Shown: piece after piece, positions 1 through 8,372 of the stretch | How the letters are laid out: the number at the start of each line of letters is the position of its first letter | How positions within the stretch are numbered: position 1 is the first letter of the stretch | NCBI GenBank assembly: GCA_046331095.1 | Contig: JAXLRM010000003.1 | Coordinates: forward strand, 1,240,001-1,304,000 | DNA length: 64,000 nucleotides | Source: JAIBAC01 sp046331095 | Lineage (GTDB): Bacteria > Actinomycetota > Acidimicrobiia > UBA2766 | Reading direction: 5' to 3' | Notes under the pieces: model-generated | The model's database searches: none | Seen by the model: only the letters and a program-made list of their open reading frames with translations | What the model was told of the DNA's origin: nothing | Translations under genes and position numbers: made by a program

Positions 1-299
1 TCGTCACAGAACTCGCGGGCATCGGCTTCCGAGCCGGCCCAGCCGACGAGATTCAGCTCGATCCGACCGAGCGCTGGGTGCTGGGGGTCAGGGCGAACGA
101 GGACCTGATAGGCCAAGCGCCGGGCTCGCCTGGTGCCCAGGGATGCGCAGACTTCAGCCTGCTCGACGAAGGCGTCCTCGACGACGCCCGGCGCTCTAAC
201 CCACAGGAGCTCGATCACCTCGATGGCGAAGGCCCAGCCGTCGGCGTGAGGGATGACAGGCGCGGGACCGCACGTCGAGTTGGCGCCGGCCTCAGCCAT
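1..299 (-). CDS. Partial ORF of unknown function, runs off the left edge
   Basis: An uninterrupted minus-strand frame starts with ATG at 297-299 and continues to position 1 without a stop, giving about 99 codons; the C-terminus lies outside the window. A GGGAGAG Shine-Dalgarno-like run sits about 8 nt ahead of the ATG. The peptide is mildly acidic and contains stretches such as EVIELLWVRAPG and LGRIELNLVGWAG, with no membrane segment or motif I recognise. It diverges from the gene at 436, so 300-435 should hold both promoters. Function unknown; the start and open frame are the only evidence. Confidence 0.5.
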   Translation of the reverse strand, partial: MAEAGANSTCGPAPVIPHADGWAFAIEVIELLWVRAPGVVEDAFVEQAEVCASLGTRRARRLAYQVLVRPDPQHPALGRIELNLVGWAGSEADAREFCD

Positions 300-435
300 C
301 AAGAAACTCTCCCAGTTCCAGCACGGCCACTGATAATGTCGGAGCGACGGGCACTTGTCGAGCGAGTACCCATTCCAGGGAAGTGGGTCCCCTGGGGCGT
401 GTCGTGGGCTGGGCCTGAAGGTGAGGATTACATCA

Positions 436-1179
436 ATGGACTATTGCGCTGTCTGCGGCATGACGGCTGCGGGAAGGTGTTGCGACTGTGGGGTCACCCT
501 GTGCAGGACCCATGCCGGCGTGACCCGGGTGAGCCACGAATGGCAGTGGGGCACTCCCGCATCCACACCCGCGGCGTACCTCAAGCTGGGCCCACGTGCG
601 GACAGCCAGTACAGAGCGGTCGCCAATGCTAGAGCCGTACTCTGCATATCTTGTCGGGCCCGACGCGGTGTGGCCGCTATGCAGACTCTCCCAGAGCCAG
701 TCGTCACAGCCGACCCGGTGCGAGATCTTTTCGTCAATGTCACAAAGGGTCTGGTGGCATTTCCGCCGAAAGACATCGCTGCCCGAGACATAGTCACTTG
801 GTTCTTTCATGAAGCAGCGGTGCGAGGTCTCGCAACGCCCGTAGTGCCTATCACATTTCAGCGGAGAAGTATCTCAACGCCCGACGGCCATTCATCGAGC
901 GAGATCGTCGCAGTCGGAAAATCAGCGCGGCTATGGGACGTGTGTAATGCGGTCGGTGTCGGCACGATATATCTGGACCCTGCTGCGCAAGCCCTGGCTA
1001 TCCTCCAGCAGCGCAACTTCCCGCAATCCATAGGGCCCGATCTTGAGGTGGTCACGAAGGAGGTGGTACCAATACGCGCGCCAACGCACTGGCCCATCTC
1101 CGTCGTGCGGCGCATTGCCGGCCTCTTAGGGATTGGACCTAAGTACAGTTGCTCTTCCGAACGCCTTGACTTCGGGTAG
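436..1179 (+). CDS. Hypothetical protein with N-terminal Cys/His zinc-binding motif
   Basis: A 247-residue protein. The ATG at 436 is preferred over an upstream in-frame ATG (355) because AAGGTGAGG lies 9 nt before it and because the first residues immediately form a metal-binding pattern: Cys4, Cys7, Cys15, Cys16, Cys18, Cys23 and His26, spaced like a B-box or small zinc finger. A further CxxC (LCISC) follows near residue 68. The rest is mixed alpha/beta with no family I can name, and there are no membrane segments. It begins the accessory island and has no obvious operon partner. Zinc binding is inferred from spacing only. Confidence 0.6.
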   Translation: MDYCAVCGMTAAGRCCDCGVTLCRTHAGVTRVSHEWQWGTPASTPAAYLKLGPRADSQYRAVANARAVLCISCRARRGVAAMQTLPEPVVTADPVRDLFVNVTKGLVAFPPKDIAARDIVTWFFHEAAVRGLATPVVPITFQRRSISTPDGHSSSEIVAVGKSARLWDVCNAVGVGTIYLDPAAQALAILQQRNFPQSIGPDLEVVTKEVVPIRAPTHWPISVVRRIAGLLGIGPKYSCSSERLDFG

Positions 1180-1247
1180 GTGCGTCGCCTTGCTTGACAT
1201 CGATCCGCTGGACCGCGGCAGAGATCGTGACCAACCGAACCCTTGAC

Positions 1248-1751
1248 CTATTTAAGCGGTACTGAGTTCGTGGCAAATACGCGGCGGCCGTCTCCTAGGT
1301 CGACCCAGGGACGCATTTGGCCAAATGGGATCCCCTCATCGTCATGCAGTTGGCGTAGTCCGTCAACGGACATCGTGAAGAGCGCCGGGGGGCCACCTGG
1401 TTCAACCATGGCCGGCAGGGGGGTCGAGAGGACATGCTTGTTGACTTCAAATGCGTTCCGCTCTTGGCGCCGGGAACCGAGTCTTACGCCATAGTTGATT
1501 ACGGCTACCGCGGAGCCTCCTCGATTGAATACCTGAATACCAATTAGGTCATCGCCGTGGCATTCATTTCTATTCTGGCCATACACGGGCAACAGGTAGG
1601 TTGCTTTCACCGATACAAGTCGGCCTGCCTTGCGATGCGCAATGATCTGCCAAGCTAAAGAAGCGATACCTGTCAGAGCGCCCACGATGCCTGTTATGAC
1701 ACCAATGATTGCTAATAGCTCGGTCGTTCCCTGCTGGCTGCCCACGTCCAT
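1248..1751 (-). CDS. Membrane-anchored hypothetical protein with beta-rich outer domain
   Basis: A 167-residue protein with one strong N-terminal transmembrane helix (about residues 9-36, rich in Ile, Gly, Val and Ala), followed by HRKAGR as a positive flank. The remaining 130 residues are beta-rich (LIGIQVFNRGGSAVAVINYG), like a small sandwich domain on the other side of the membrane. Proteins built this way are common orphans in actinobacteria; no specific function can be given. It reads on the minus strand, tail-to-tail with the gene ending at 1179. GC is lower than in the backbone from 17 kb onward. Confidence 0.55.
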   Translation of the reverse strand: MDVGSQQGTTELLAIIGVITGIVGALTGIASLAWQIIAHRKAGRLVSVKATYLLPVYGQNRNECHGDDLIGIQVFNRGGSAVAVINYGVRLGSRRQERNAFEVNKHVLSTPLPAMVEPGGPPALFTMSVDGLRQLHDDEGIPFGQMRPWVDLGDGRRVFATNSVPLK

Positions 1752-1844
1752 GCCAGTACCCCAAAGAGCGCAGCTCGCGGGCCGCCGGCTCGTTGACCTC
1801 GTCGCGCCCCTAGGCTGGCCGAGGACTACCCCGTGTAAGAGGAT

Positions 1845-2444
1845 CTAGGAGACCGCATAGCCAGTAGGCGCCCGGCCACGCCCAGAGTGATTCGCGATCG
1901 GACCCCGATCGGTTACGGCGCCTTCGCTGACCAGCTGTTTGACAACCTTGCTTACCGTCGCCGTGCTGCCACCGACTCCCTCTCGGACGTCTTGAACAGT
2001 GAACGGTTCCTTGCGACTCAGCACATACTCCCGGATCGTCTCGGTCGGCACGGATGGAGCGCGCTTGCGCTTGGCTTCGCCGGACGATCCATGGGCAAGG
2101 CTACGAGCCTGACCTCGAGCGACCGCGAACCCAGCGTCCGTAAGCACATCGGTCGGGACACCCATCTGTATGAATGCATTTGCAGACACATCGTTCTCTG
2201 TAGCCCACTTCTTAGCATGGTCGACGAACTCCCTCAGGAACGGCTCTGGATCGACCGCCTCAGCGCGCTCCAGGCTGGCGAGGGCCTTGAGCTTGTCGAT
2301 TGGGTCGGCCGCCTCTGCAACCGAGGTCCTCAGATTCGTGATTGCACTCTCATCGCGCAACTTCGCTGGATCCTGCAGATACATCAAGTAAAGTCTGACC
2401 GCCCCCTCGGGGCTCTGCGCCTCGGCCTTACCATCAGTTGCCAT
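1845..2444 (-). CDS. Hypothetical protein with C-terminal winged-helix domain
   Basis: A 199-residue protein. The ATG at 2444 follows a GGAGG Shine-Dalgarno run about 6 nt upstream. The N-terminal 120 residues are helical and acidic. The last 65 residues resemble a winged helix-turn-helix: a helix around EYVLSRKEPFTVQDV, a recognition-helix-like STATVSKVVKQLVSEG, then a Gly/Arg-rich wing. This suggests DNA binding, possibly as a regulator of the island genes, but no operator was found. It diverges from the DUF218-like gene at 2653; the 200-bp gap between them is AT-richer and is the likely promoter region for both. Confidence 0.6.
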   Translation of the reverse strand: MATDGKAEAQSPEGAVRLYLMYLQDPAKLRDESAITNLRTSVAEAADPIDKLKALASLERAEAVDPEPFLREFVDHAKKWATENDVSANAFIQMGVPTDVLTDAGFAVARGQARSLAHGSSGEAKRKRAPSVPTETIREYVLSRKEPFTVQDVREGVGGSTATVSKVVKQLVSEGAVTDRGPIANHSGRGRAPTGYAVS

Positions 2445-2652
2445 GTGAACTCCTCCATCTGACGAACGCTGTCGAATATATCATGGTCGGGCCAACCAGG
2501 CACGCCTCACGTGCAGAAATGGACAATTTCGAGCATCGCACCGGCTTGCTGCGCCACAGCCTCGAGACACGGGGCGAGCTCGGCTATGGTAAAATGGCTC
2601 TAGCGCTTCCAATTGCGAAGCGATCCTTTAGCTGACCTAATGGGAGATTTGT

Positions 2653-3624
2653 ATGTATGAGTCAGTCCCACTTCCGTCTGGAGCCCCGCAGGACGCCGAG
2701 AGCCTTCGTCAAAGCCTCCGGTCATGGCTCTGTTCAAGCCCGATAATCGATTTGGTGAACAGCTTCGGTGGGACATTCCCAAATGGTGATGGCCTCGCTG
2801 TATGTGATTACCTTGAACACTTCACTGCCGAGCACTGGGACTTTCGCGCTGGGCGCGAGAGGAATCAGGCAACGGAAGCTGAGCTCACGAGCGATCAAGA
2901 GCAACTCGTAATACAAGCGGCACATGCACTCGGCATGGTCGAGCCACAGCCACCGCAATACGAATCATTCGATACAATCCTTGTTCTGGGTGGCCTGGTT
3001 CGGGCGTGCATCTTAAGACCGGCCATGGCGGCCCGCCTATTGCACCAAGGCACGCGCGCGCGTGAAGTGATCGCACTCGGCGGGATGCGCGCTTTGGTCG
3101 GTGATGAGGAATCGATTCTTACCAGTCTCGGTTGGCAGAATCTGGACACTGAGTTCGATGTCATGGATCGGGGAATACGCGAAGCGTTTCACGTCAAGGA
3201 CTACAGCACCCGGGAAGGCAGCGTTGACCAATCTGACTTGAATCGGTCCTGGGCCATCACGACTTACGAATCCGATTCACTTAGCCTTCGGGTTGTTGCG
3301 GCGCCGTCCACCGATCCTCAGTCGAGACGAGCCAACACGGCGGATACCTACGCCTTTTGGGCTACTGAGCTGCGTTCTGGCGCACAATCGGCTCGAGCCC
3401 TCTTGATTACAACGTCAATCTATGTGCCGTTTCAGCACTGTGATGCTATCCGAATGCTGACCATGCCGTTTGGTATCGAAGTTGAAACCGTTGGTCTCAA
3501 TACGGCTTCAGCAGACATTCCGCCCGCGTTACGGCAAGACTTCTTACCTCAACACTACCTGCAAGAACTACGCTCGACCATCCGATCGATTCACAGCCTG
3601 CTTGGTGTCATCGCTGAGTCCTGA
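2653..3624 (+). CDS. DUF218-like (YdcF/SanA-type fold) hypothetical protein
   Basis: A 323-residue protein; ATG preceded by GGGAG at about 9 nt. The central part fits the DUF218 pattern: a strand ending in LVLGG (about residue 110), a following Arg and helix, a second strand ending in IALGG (about 140), and later ARALLITTSIYVPFQHCDA (about 255), matching the family's LVTS step. Known DUF218 proteins (YdcF, SanA, ElyC) act on nucleotides or at the envelope with unclear chemistry. This one lacks the usual N-terminal membrane helices, so it is probably cytosolic. It sits 18-69 nt before the next gene and may be co-transcribed with it. Family assignment is by pattern only. Confidence 0.5.
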   Translation: MYESVPLPSGAPQDAESLRQSLRSWLCSSPIIDLVNSFGGTFPNGDGLAVCDYLEHFTAEHWDFRAGRERNQATEAELTSDQEQLVIQAAHALGMVEPQPPQYESFDTILVLGGLVRACILRPAMAARLLHQGTRAREVIALGGMRALVGDEESILTSLGWQNLDTEFDVMDRGIREAFHVKDYSTREGSVDQSDLNRSWAITTYESDSLSLRVVAAPSTDPQSRRANTADTYAFWATELRSGAQSARALLITTSIYVPFQHCDAIRMLTMPFGIEVETVGLNTASADIPPALRQDFLPQHYLQELRSTIRSIHSLLGVIAES

Positions 3625-3693
3625 GGCAGGTTTCTCATCATACTGGCAATCGACCCCTCGACGCTGTCCTTAATCATCGACGGTATAGGTATC

Positions 3694-4539
3694 TTGCTCA
3701 CGACCGTTATCCTTGCCCTGCAACTGTTGCTTCTGCGCCGACAAGATGACTCCATTCGCGAGCAGACAGAGATCATTCATAGCCAACAGGAAATCAGCGT
3801 CCGGGAAATGCACCTTACGATACTCGAACGTGCATTGACTCTGTGGGAGAAGATGGGGCAAGGCGCTGATCTGGAGCTTCTGTTCAATGCGTTTCCACGT
3901 TCTTTCCCTTGTCGACCCCTGCTTGATTCCTCCCAGAACGAAGAAGCGCTCTTCATTGCTCAGCGGGTTGCCCTCCTGAAGCGAGCCTTCCAATACCCCC
4001 CCGAGGGTGTCCAGCCCGAGATTCTCCTCGATAGTGCTCGCCGCCTCACTGGCTATCTCAGTGACCTCGCCGAACTCATTGAATGGGATCTGATCGAACT
4101 CACACCAGTGTTGCAGAAATGGCACGTGGCTATCATTCAGCGTACCTGGATCTTAGAGCCATACATCTACATGAGGAACACTGGCACGCAACATCGGTTC
4201 GGCATGCGTGCCATGCGCCTCGGCCTACTGGCTCGTCTCTATAATGATATCAATCCTGCTCATCGCACCAATGTGATCCGGATTTCAGCTCCGGCTTCGA
4301 TGACAGGCTGGCCAAAGCAATTTCAGTACAGTGGAGTAGTATACAATTCGGCTCTTTCGCCCTTCGGCCGGCCTGCTCCAACTGGGCGAACCGCATTGGG
4401 ACAAGTCGAACTGCCCCCAGGCTTCACTTCGCTTGATGTCAAGGTGCAGCAGAACTTGTTCATTGACAACATGGCTGAAATCGTGGGAAAGCTCCTGCAG
4501 TTCGATGACGACGAACTCATGAAGAGCTGCGAAGCTTGA
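3694..4539 (+). CDS. Hypothetical protein with N-terminal membrane anchor
   Basis: The frame is open from 3625. TTG at 3694 gives 281 residues but truncates the first transmembrane helix. A start near 3637-3643 (ATC, ATA or CTG, 6-12 nt after GAGGCAGG) would give a complete helix running through IIDGIGILLTTVILALQL, so the true N-terminus may be about 17 residues longer. After the helix come a basic stop-transfer RRQ, a predicted coiled coil (about residues 18-50) and a helical soluble domain. No catalytic motif is visible. It probably forms an operon with the DUF218-like gene upstream. Function unknown. Confidence 0.55.
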   Translation: MLTTVILALQLLLLRRQDDSIREQTEIIHSQQEISVREMHLTILERALTLWEKMGQGADLELLFNAFPRSFPCRPLLDSSQNEEALFIAQRVALLKRAFQYPPEGVQPEILLDSARRLTGYLSDLAELIEWDLIELTPVLQKWHVAIIQRTWILEPYIYMRNTGTQHRFGMRAMRLGLLARLYNDINPAHRTNVIRISAPASMTGWPKQFQYSGVVYNSALSPFGRPAPTGRTALGQVELPPGFTSLDVKVQQNLFIDNMAEIVGKLLQFDDDELMKSCEA

Positions 4540-4801
4540 GCAGCGAATGCAGCCGTGTCCCGGCTAGCTTTGGGTCACTGGTCGCAACCTAGGAACGCAG
4601 GACATGGTTTCTCTGCGGTTGGGACGGCGTCCCTCTCAGTAACACAGTCCCGCTGGCCTACGGCGTAACGCATCCGAGCTGAGTCTGGTTATGTGGTGAG
4701 GTCCAGCGCGTTCTTCGCTTGTTGCACCCGATCGACTTGCGCGAGGAAGTGATGATCCGTCAGACTCGCAACATCGACGCCTACCCAGGCAGTGATCTCC
4801 T

Positions 4802-5695
4802 ATGGCTTATAGCGCATTAGTTCGCCAGATCCTGATCGCAGCGCCCTCCGATGTAGCCAAGGAGGATCTTGACACAATCGAACGAACCATGCTCTGGTGG
4901 AACGGCACTTATGGTGAATCACTGTCTGCAGTCGCTTCGCCCCTCCACTGGACGATCAATGCTGCAGCCGAACACGGTGTACGACCGCAATCATCAATCA
5001 ACCGCCAGCTTGTGGATAGAGCGGATGGCCTGATAGCTGTATTTTGGCATAGACTGGGCTCGGCAACCGGAACGGACGACTCCGGTACTGCCGAGGAGAT
5101 TCGACACGCGGCAGAAGCCGGCAAGTACGTCGCTGTCTTACGCTGTGAAAGGGCTTACCCTGCAAATGATGTGAGTTCTGAGCAGTTGGCGGCGCTGGAT
5201 CAGTTCTTTGAGTCCGTGCGAAACGACTCGCTCTATGTCACCTACGCGACCCCAGCGGAATTGGGTCGTCACGTCCAGGCGATTCTGATGCAGCTCATTA
5301 CGCGCGATAAGGAAAGCACACAAAACGCCCTCGGCGCCGAGCTCACGATACTACCAGCTGCAGAAGTGTCAGCGCGTGTTGACAGAGAAGAGAGCACCAG
5401 AACCGATAGCAAGGGCCGGGTCCACAGAAACAAGAACTGGTACATAGTCCTTACCAACAACGGTAAGGATACGGCCCGGGATGTCAGCTTCGAGCTACAA
5501 CTTGAAGACGACGATGATAAGGAACTGCCGCGCGTCATTGGCGAGGATCGACCGATTGAGTACTTAGTACCTGACAACGATATGCGTTACCCCGTCGCAG
5601 TGTTCATGGGCGTCGCCGACCAGGTGCGATGCATAATCCGCTGGACCGATGATCGGGGACCGCGCGAGGAGCTCTCCACGTTGCGCTTTTTCTAG
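4802..5695 (+). CDS. DUF4062-like protein with C-terminal beta-sandwich domain
   Basis: A 297-residue protein with two visible parts. Residues 1-125 match the DUF4062 pattern found in TIR-like and NLR-related signalling proteins: a first strand followed by APSDV, a helix with DLDTIERTML, a strand ending PLHW, a QLVDRADGLIAVFWHRLG step and a GTAEEIRHAAEAGKYVAVL step. Residues 185-297 are beta-rich (NWYIVLTNNGKDTARDVSF) and look like an immunoglobulin-type sandwich with an Asp-rich loop (DDDDK). No transmembrane segment. It stands alone after a 262-bp gap. In its island setting a role as a sensor or effector is possible, but this is inference. Confidence 0.55.
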   Translation: MAYSALVRQILIAAPSDVAKEDLDTIERTMLWWNGTYGESLSAVASPLHWTINAAAEHGVRPQSSINRQLVDRADGLIAVFWHRLGSATGTDDSGTAEEIRHAAEAGKYVAVLRCERAYPANDVSSEQLAALDQFFESVRNDSLYVTYATPAELGRHVQAILMQLITRDKESTQNALGAELTILPAAEVSARVDREESTRTDSKGRVHRNKNWYIVLTNNGKDTARDVSFELQLEDDDDKELPRVIGEDRPIEYLVPDNDMRYPVAVFMGVADQVRCIIRWTDDRGPREELSTLRFF

Positions 5696-5889
5696 TGGCG
5701 TACCGCGTTCGATGCGCCCCCGCCGAAACGACTTGGGTGTACTTCGCCGCTAACCGTGAGGGGGTGCCACACGGTGGACCGCAGACTCCCGCAGTGACGG
5801 AGTTAGGTCGTGCGTGTGCGAAACTTCGCCGGGCCCTTAAGTAGCCTCCCGGAACGCCTCGTAGGCGGACGCGGCCACTGGAGGACGTG

Positions 5890-6545
5890 ATGCTGACCGG
5901 TGAGGTGAAGGCGAAGATCGACCGGATCTGGGACGCGTTCTGGTCCGGGGGATCTCCAACCCGCTGGAGGTCATGGAACAGATCACTTACTTGCTCTTCC
6001 TCAAGCGCCTCGACGACATCCAGACGCTCAAGGAGAACAAGGCCAACCGCCTCGGCGAACCGATTGAGACGCCGGTGTTCCCCGCAGGCGCCGACTCCAA
6101 GGGGCGCGTCTTCGCCGACTACCGCTGGTCGAACCTCAAGAACCTCGCTCCGGCCGACATGTACGCGGTCGTGGGCGAGCACGTGTTCCCGTTCCTGCGG
6201 ACCCTCGGCGGCGACGGCTCCACATACGCGGGGCATATGCGCGACGCCCGTTTCACGATCCCGACCCCCGCGCTCCTCGCCAAGGCGGTCGACCTCATCG
6301 ACGAGATCTCGATGGAGGACCGCGACACCAAGGGCGACGTCTACGAGTACCTCCTCGCCCAGATCGCGACGGCCGGCAAGAACGGCCAGTTCCGCACGCC
6401 GCGCCACGTCATCCAATTTGATGGTCGAGATGACGGCGCCTACTCCCGGCGACGTGATCTGCGACCCGGCTGCGGGCACGTGCGGCTTCCTGATCGCTTC
6501 AGGCGAGTACATCCATGCGAACCACGCCGACGCGCTGCTCGACCC
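5890..6545 (+). pseudogene. hsdM: Truncated, frameshifted type I restriction methylase subunit (hsdM remnant)
   Basis: The N-terminal third of an HsdM-type N6-adenine methylase. It begins with ATG 5890 after GGAGG, and the first 20 codons give the typical KIDRIWDAFWSGG start. Near 5949-5953 one base is missing from a G-run, so the text (MEQITYLLFLKRLDD) continues in another frame. Near 6413-6419 one extra base in AATTT shifts it back just before VEMTAPTPGDVICDPA. The SAM-binding step GTCGFL is present, but homology ends at about LLDPA (6545), before the NPPF catalytic motif. About 218 of the usual 480-500 residues remain and no hsdS or hsdR follows, so it is non-functional. Confidence 0.85.
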
Positions 6546-6626
6546 CGCGGTCAGCAGCCGAGCCGCCAGTCTCAGCTCGAGCGCCACCAGCACCAGCACG
6601 CCGGAAGGCTTGAGCAAGTAGTTCAC
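6546..6626 (-). pseudogene. 5' fragment of a small membrane-protein gene, cut at the hsdM junction
   Basis: A GTG at 6624-6626 overlaps the stop of the gene at 6623-6859 as GTGA, the usual coupling in tight operons. It opens a frame whose first 28 residues include a hydrophobic helix (SGVLVLVALELRLAARLL). Upstream of about 6545 on the plus strand the sequence is the hsdM remnant, so past this point the minus frame only reads antisense hsdM sequence. I therefore read it as the surviving start of a third gene of the 6546-7170 operon, removed by a deletion or insertion that joined the two loci. Confidence 0.45.
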
Positions 6627-6859
6627 GAGTCCGGGTTGTCCGAGTGCTCGCGGGCAGCACTGATCAGGTCATGCTCGGCCTGCCAAGCCGCCCGCTGGAT
6701 GCGCTGGGCCGCTCGCAAGTCCGACAGCTTCCGGTCAAGAGCCTGCTCCCGATCTTGCGACCGAACGTCCAGGTCCCAGCGCAAGAGCAGCAGCAACAGG
6801 CCACAGATCGCCAGGGCGGCCAGGAGCAGCAGCACCAAGAAGACGATGACGAACGCCAT
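6623..6859 (-). CDS. Small single-pass membrane protein, unknown function
   Basis: A 78-residue protein; ATG at 6857-6859 with AGGAGG five bases upstream. Residues 2-27 form a very hydrophobic helix (VIVFLVLLLLAALAICGLLLLLL), written here in part. A charged amphipathic helix follows, with many Asp, Arg and Glu residues, consistent with a cytosolic coiled coil. It lies 8 nt after the gene at 6868-7170, and its stop overlaps the start of the truncated gene behind it. No homologue is recognised. Confidence 0.6.
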   Translation of the reverse strand: MAFVIVFLVLLLLAALAICGLLLLLLRWDLDVRSQDREQALDRKLSDLRAAQRIQRAAWQAEHDLISAAREHSDNPDS

Positions 6860-6867
6860 GGCTCCTC

Positions 6868-7170
6868 CTAGCGCCCGAGCCGCATGACTTCGGCCACCGC
6901 CACACCGGCGAAGCTGTCGACGATCGCCTGGTAGCGGGCTTCGCCCAGCGGACAGAGCTTGACCAACTGCGCCTCGATGTTGCTCAAGATCGCAGTCTCG
7001 GTTAGGGCGGTGTGGGTGGCATAGGCCGCCGCCCGGATGCGAGCGGCTGCGACCACCCCGTCAGCCTCGGCGTTATCGACCCGGCGGGCGAGCTCCCGCT
7101 GAGCCCGAGGCCGCAGCACCCCACCCCGGGCCGCTGGCACAGAGCCGCTTCGTTGCACGATCTCGGCCAT
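6868..7170 (-). CDS. Hypothetical 100-aa protein, first gene of a small minus-strand operon
   Basis: The minus frame is open further upstream, but ATG 7168-7170 is chosen because a strong GAGGAGG stands 8 nt before it and the composition upstream is non-coding in character. The 100-residue product is helical, Ala/Arg-rich, with no Trp and a central segment RIRAAAYATHTALTETAILS. It has no membrane helix. It diverges from the gene at 7289; the 118-bp gap should hold the two promoters. I have seen similar short proteins as orphans in actinobacterial mobile regions, but no function is known to me. Confidence 0.55.
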   Translation of the reverse strand: MAEIVQRSGSVPAARGGVLRPRAQRELARRVDNAEADGVVAAARIRAAAYATHTALTETAILSNIEAQLVKLCPLGEARYQAIVDSFAGVAVAEVMRLGR

Positions 7171-7288
7171 CTCTAGGACCTCCTCGCCGGCACACCGGCA
7201 TCGGGGACCGGTCCCTGAGAGCGTGCGCCAGCAGGGGACGCGTTCTCCAGTGGGTCTAGACTGGTTCCTATTCAGGCATGAACTGGCT

Positions 7289-8218
7289 ATGCTTATGTCG
7301 CTCGAACACCCCAACCTGGACAGCCTGGCTGCCGAGCTGACCCAGCTGATGGTCGATGGCGGGGTGCGGTTGTCGTTGCTCGAGCACTGCCCCGAACTGC
7401 TGGGCTTGGCCTGCGTCCACGAACTGGCCACCGGCGAGGGCGCTCCTGAACTGGCCATCGCCGCGGAGCAGATCGTCAAACAGGCCCTGCAGCTGCTCGG
7501 CCCGGGACCAAGAGCCGACGTCGCCCAAACGCTCTTCGCCGTGAAGGCCGGCACCAAGGGCCTGATAACAGCTGCCCGTAGGCGCCAAGCCGCCGAACAG
7601 TGGGGCGGCGACGATCACCCCGGCGTCTCGGTGGCCCACTTCCGCAAGCACCTCGAAGCGCCTCTCATCCGAGACCTGGCCTACGAGATCCTTAAGCTCG
7701 ACCAACTCAGCCGAGAGCGGGCATACCAGCTCAAGTCCAAACGCGGAGCTCGTCGGCAGGGGGCGATGCCGGAGTGGCGGCACCAGATGATGGTCGAGCG
7801 GCTACCGACCTACTACCGCCTCTGGCGCCACATCAGTGACCTCAACTGCTTCCTCGACTTGTGGCGGGAGGCCGAAGACAACCGGATCGAGGAGCCTGAC
7901 GCAGAGGACGAGACCGGTGATTTCGCACTCGCGGCACTGCATGCCTACGTCCGCTTCCTCCTCGAAGTCGAGGACTTCAACGAGCGATGGGGTGGTATCT
8001 GGGTGCTCGAAGACGCCGACGAGGAACTGCGAGCCGCTCAAGCCATCCAGGATGTCCGGGCCACCTCGCCCTTCACCCCGATAGAGGAGTCCCACCTGCG
8101 GGTCACCCTGGCCGTTTTGGTCAACCAGGAGGTGGCGTCGTTTATCGCGTTCCTAGAGGGCGACGACATTGGGGTCGGCCTCATTCGCAGGTGGCTCCAC
8201 CACCTGTCTTCGATTTGA
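7289..8218 (+). CDS. Hypothetical helical protein, divergent partner of the 6868 operon
   Basis: ATG 7289 gives a 309-residue protein beginning LMSLEHPNLDSLAA; an earlier GTG at 7223 is in frame but would run through the promoter gap. The protein is helical and acidic, with a Trp-rich middle (WRHQMM, YYRLWRHISDL) and a C-terminal third rich in Glu and Asp. There are no transmembrane helices or nucleotide-binding motifs. It stands alone on the plus strand. It could be a regulator or partner of the two small proteins opposite. Function not recognised. Confidence 0.6.
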   Translation: MLMSLEHPNLDSLAAELTQLMVDGGVRLSLLEHCPELLGLACVHELATGEGAPELAIAAEQIVKQALQLLGPGPRADVAQTLFAVKAGTKGLITAARRRQAAEQWGGDDHPGVSVAHFRKHLEAPLIRDLAYEILKLDQLSRERAYQLKSKRGARRQGAMPEWRHQMMVERLPTYYRLWRHISDLNCFLDLWREAEDNRIEEPDAEDETGDFALAALHAYVRFLLEVEDFNERWGGIWVLEDADEELRAAQAIQDVRATSPFTPIEESHLRVTLAVLVNQEVASFIAFLEGDDIGVGLIRRWLHHLSSI

Positions 8219-8372
8219 TGACGTGCTCAGGGGATCGGATATTGGCACTGGGTCGACTGACCTTCGTCCGGTCCATGAAGGCTCGGCTCCGATGTAGCGG
8301 ACACCGCGATACCTGTGCCGCTGTCTAATGAAGGGGAGGGACCAAGATGGCTCCCGACCACTCGTTGATCGA

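Noticed and set aside
4540..4801. Possible RNA or gene in the 262-bp gap before the DUF4062-like gene
   Set aside because: Only a weak GGACGGCGTCC hairpin and no start with a ribosome-binding site; nothing can be supported.
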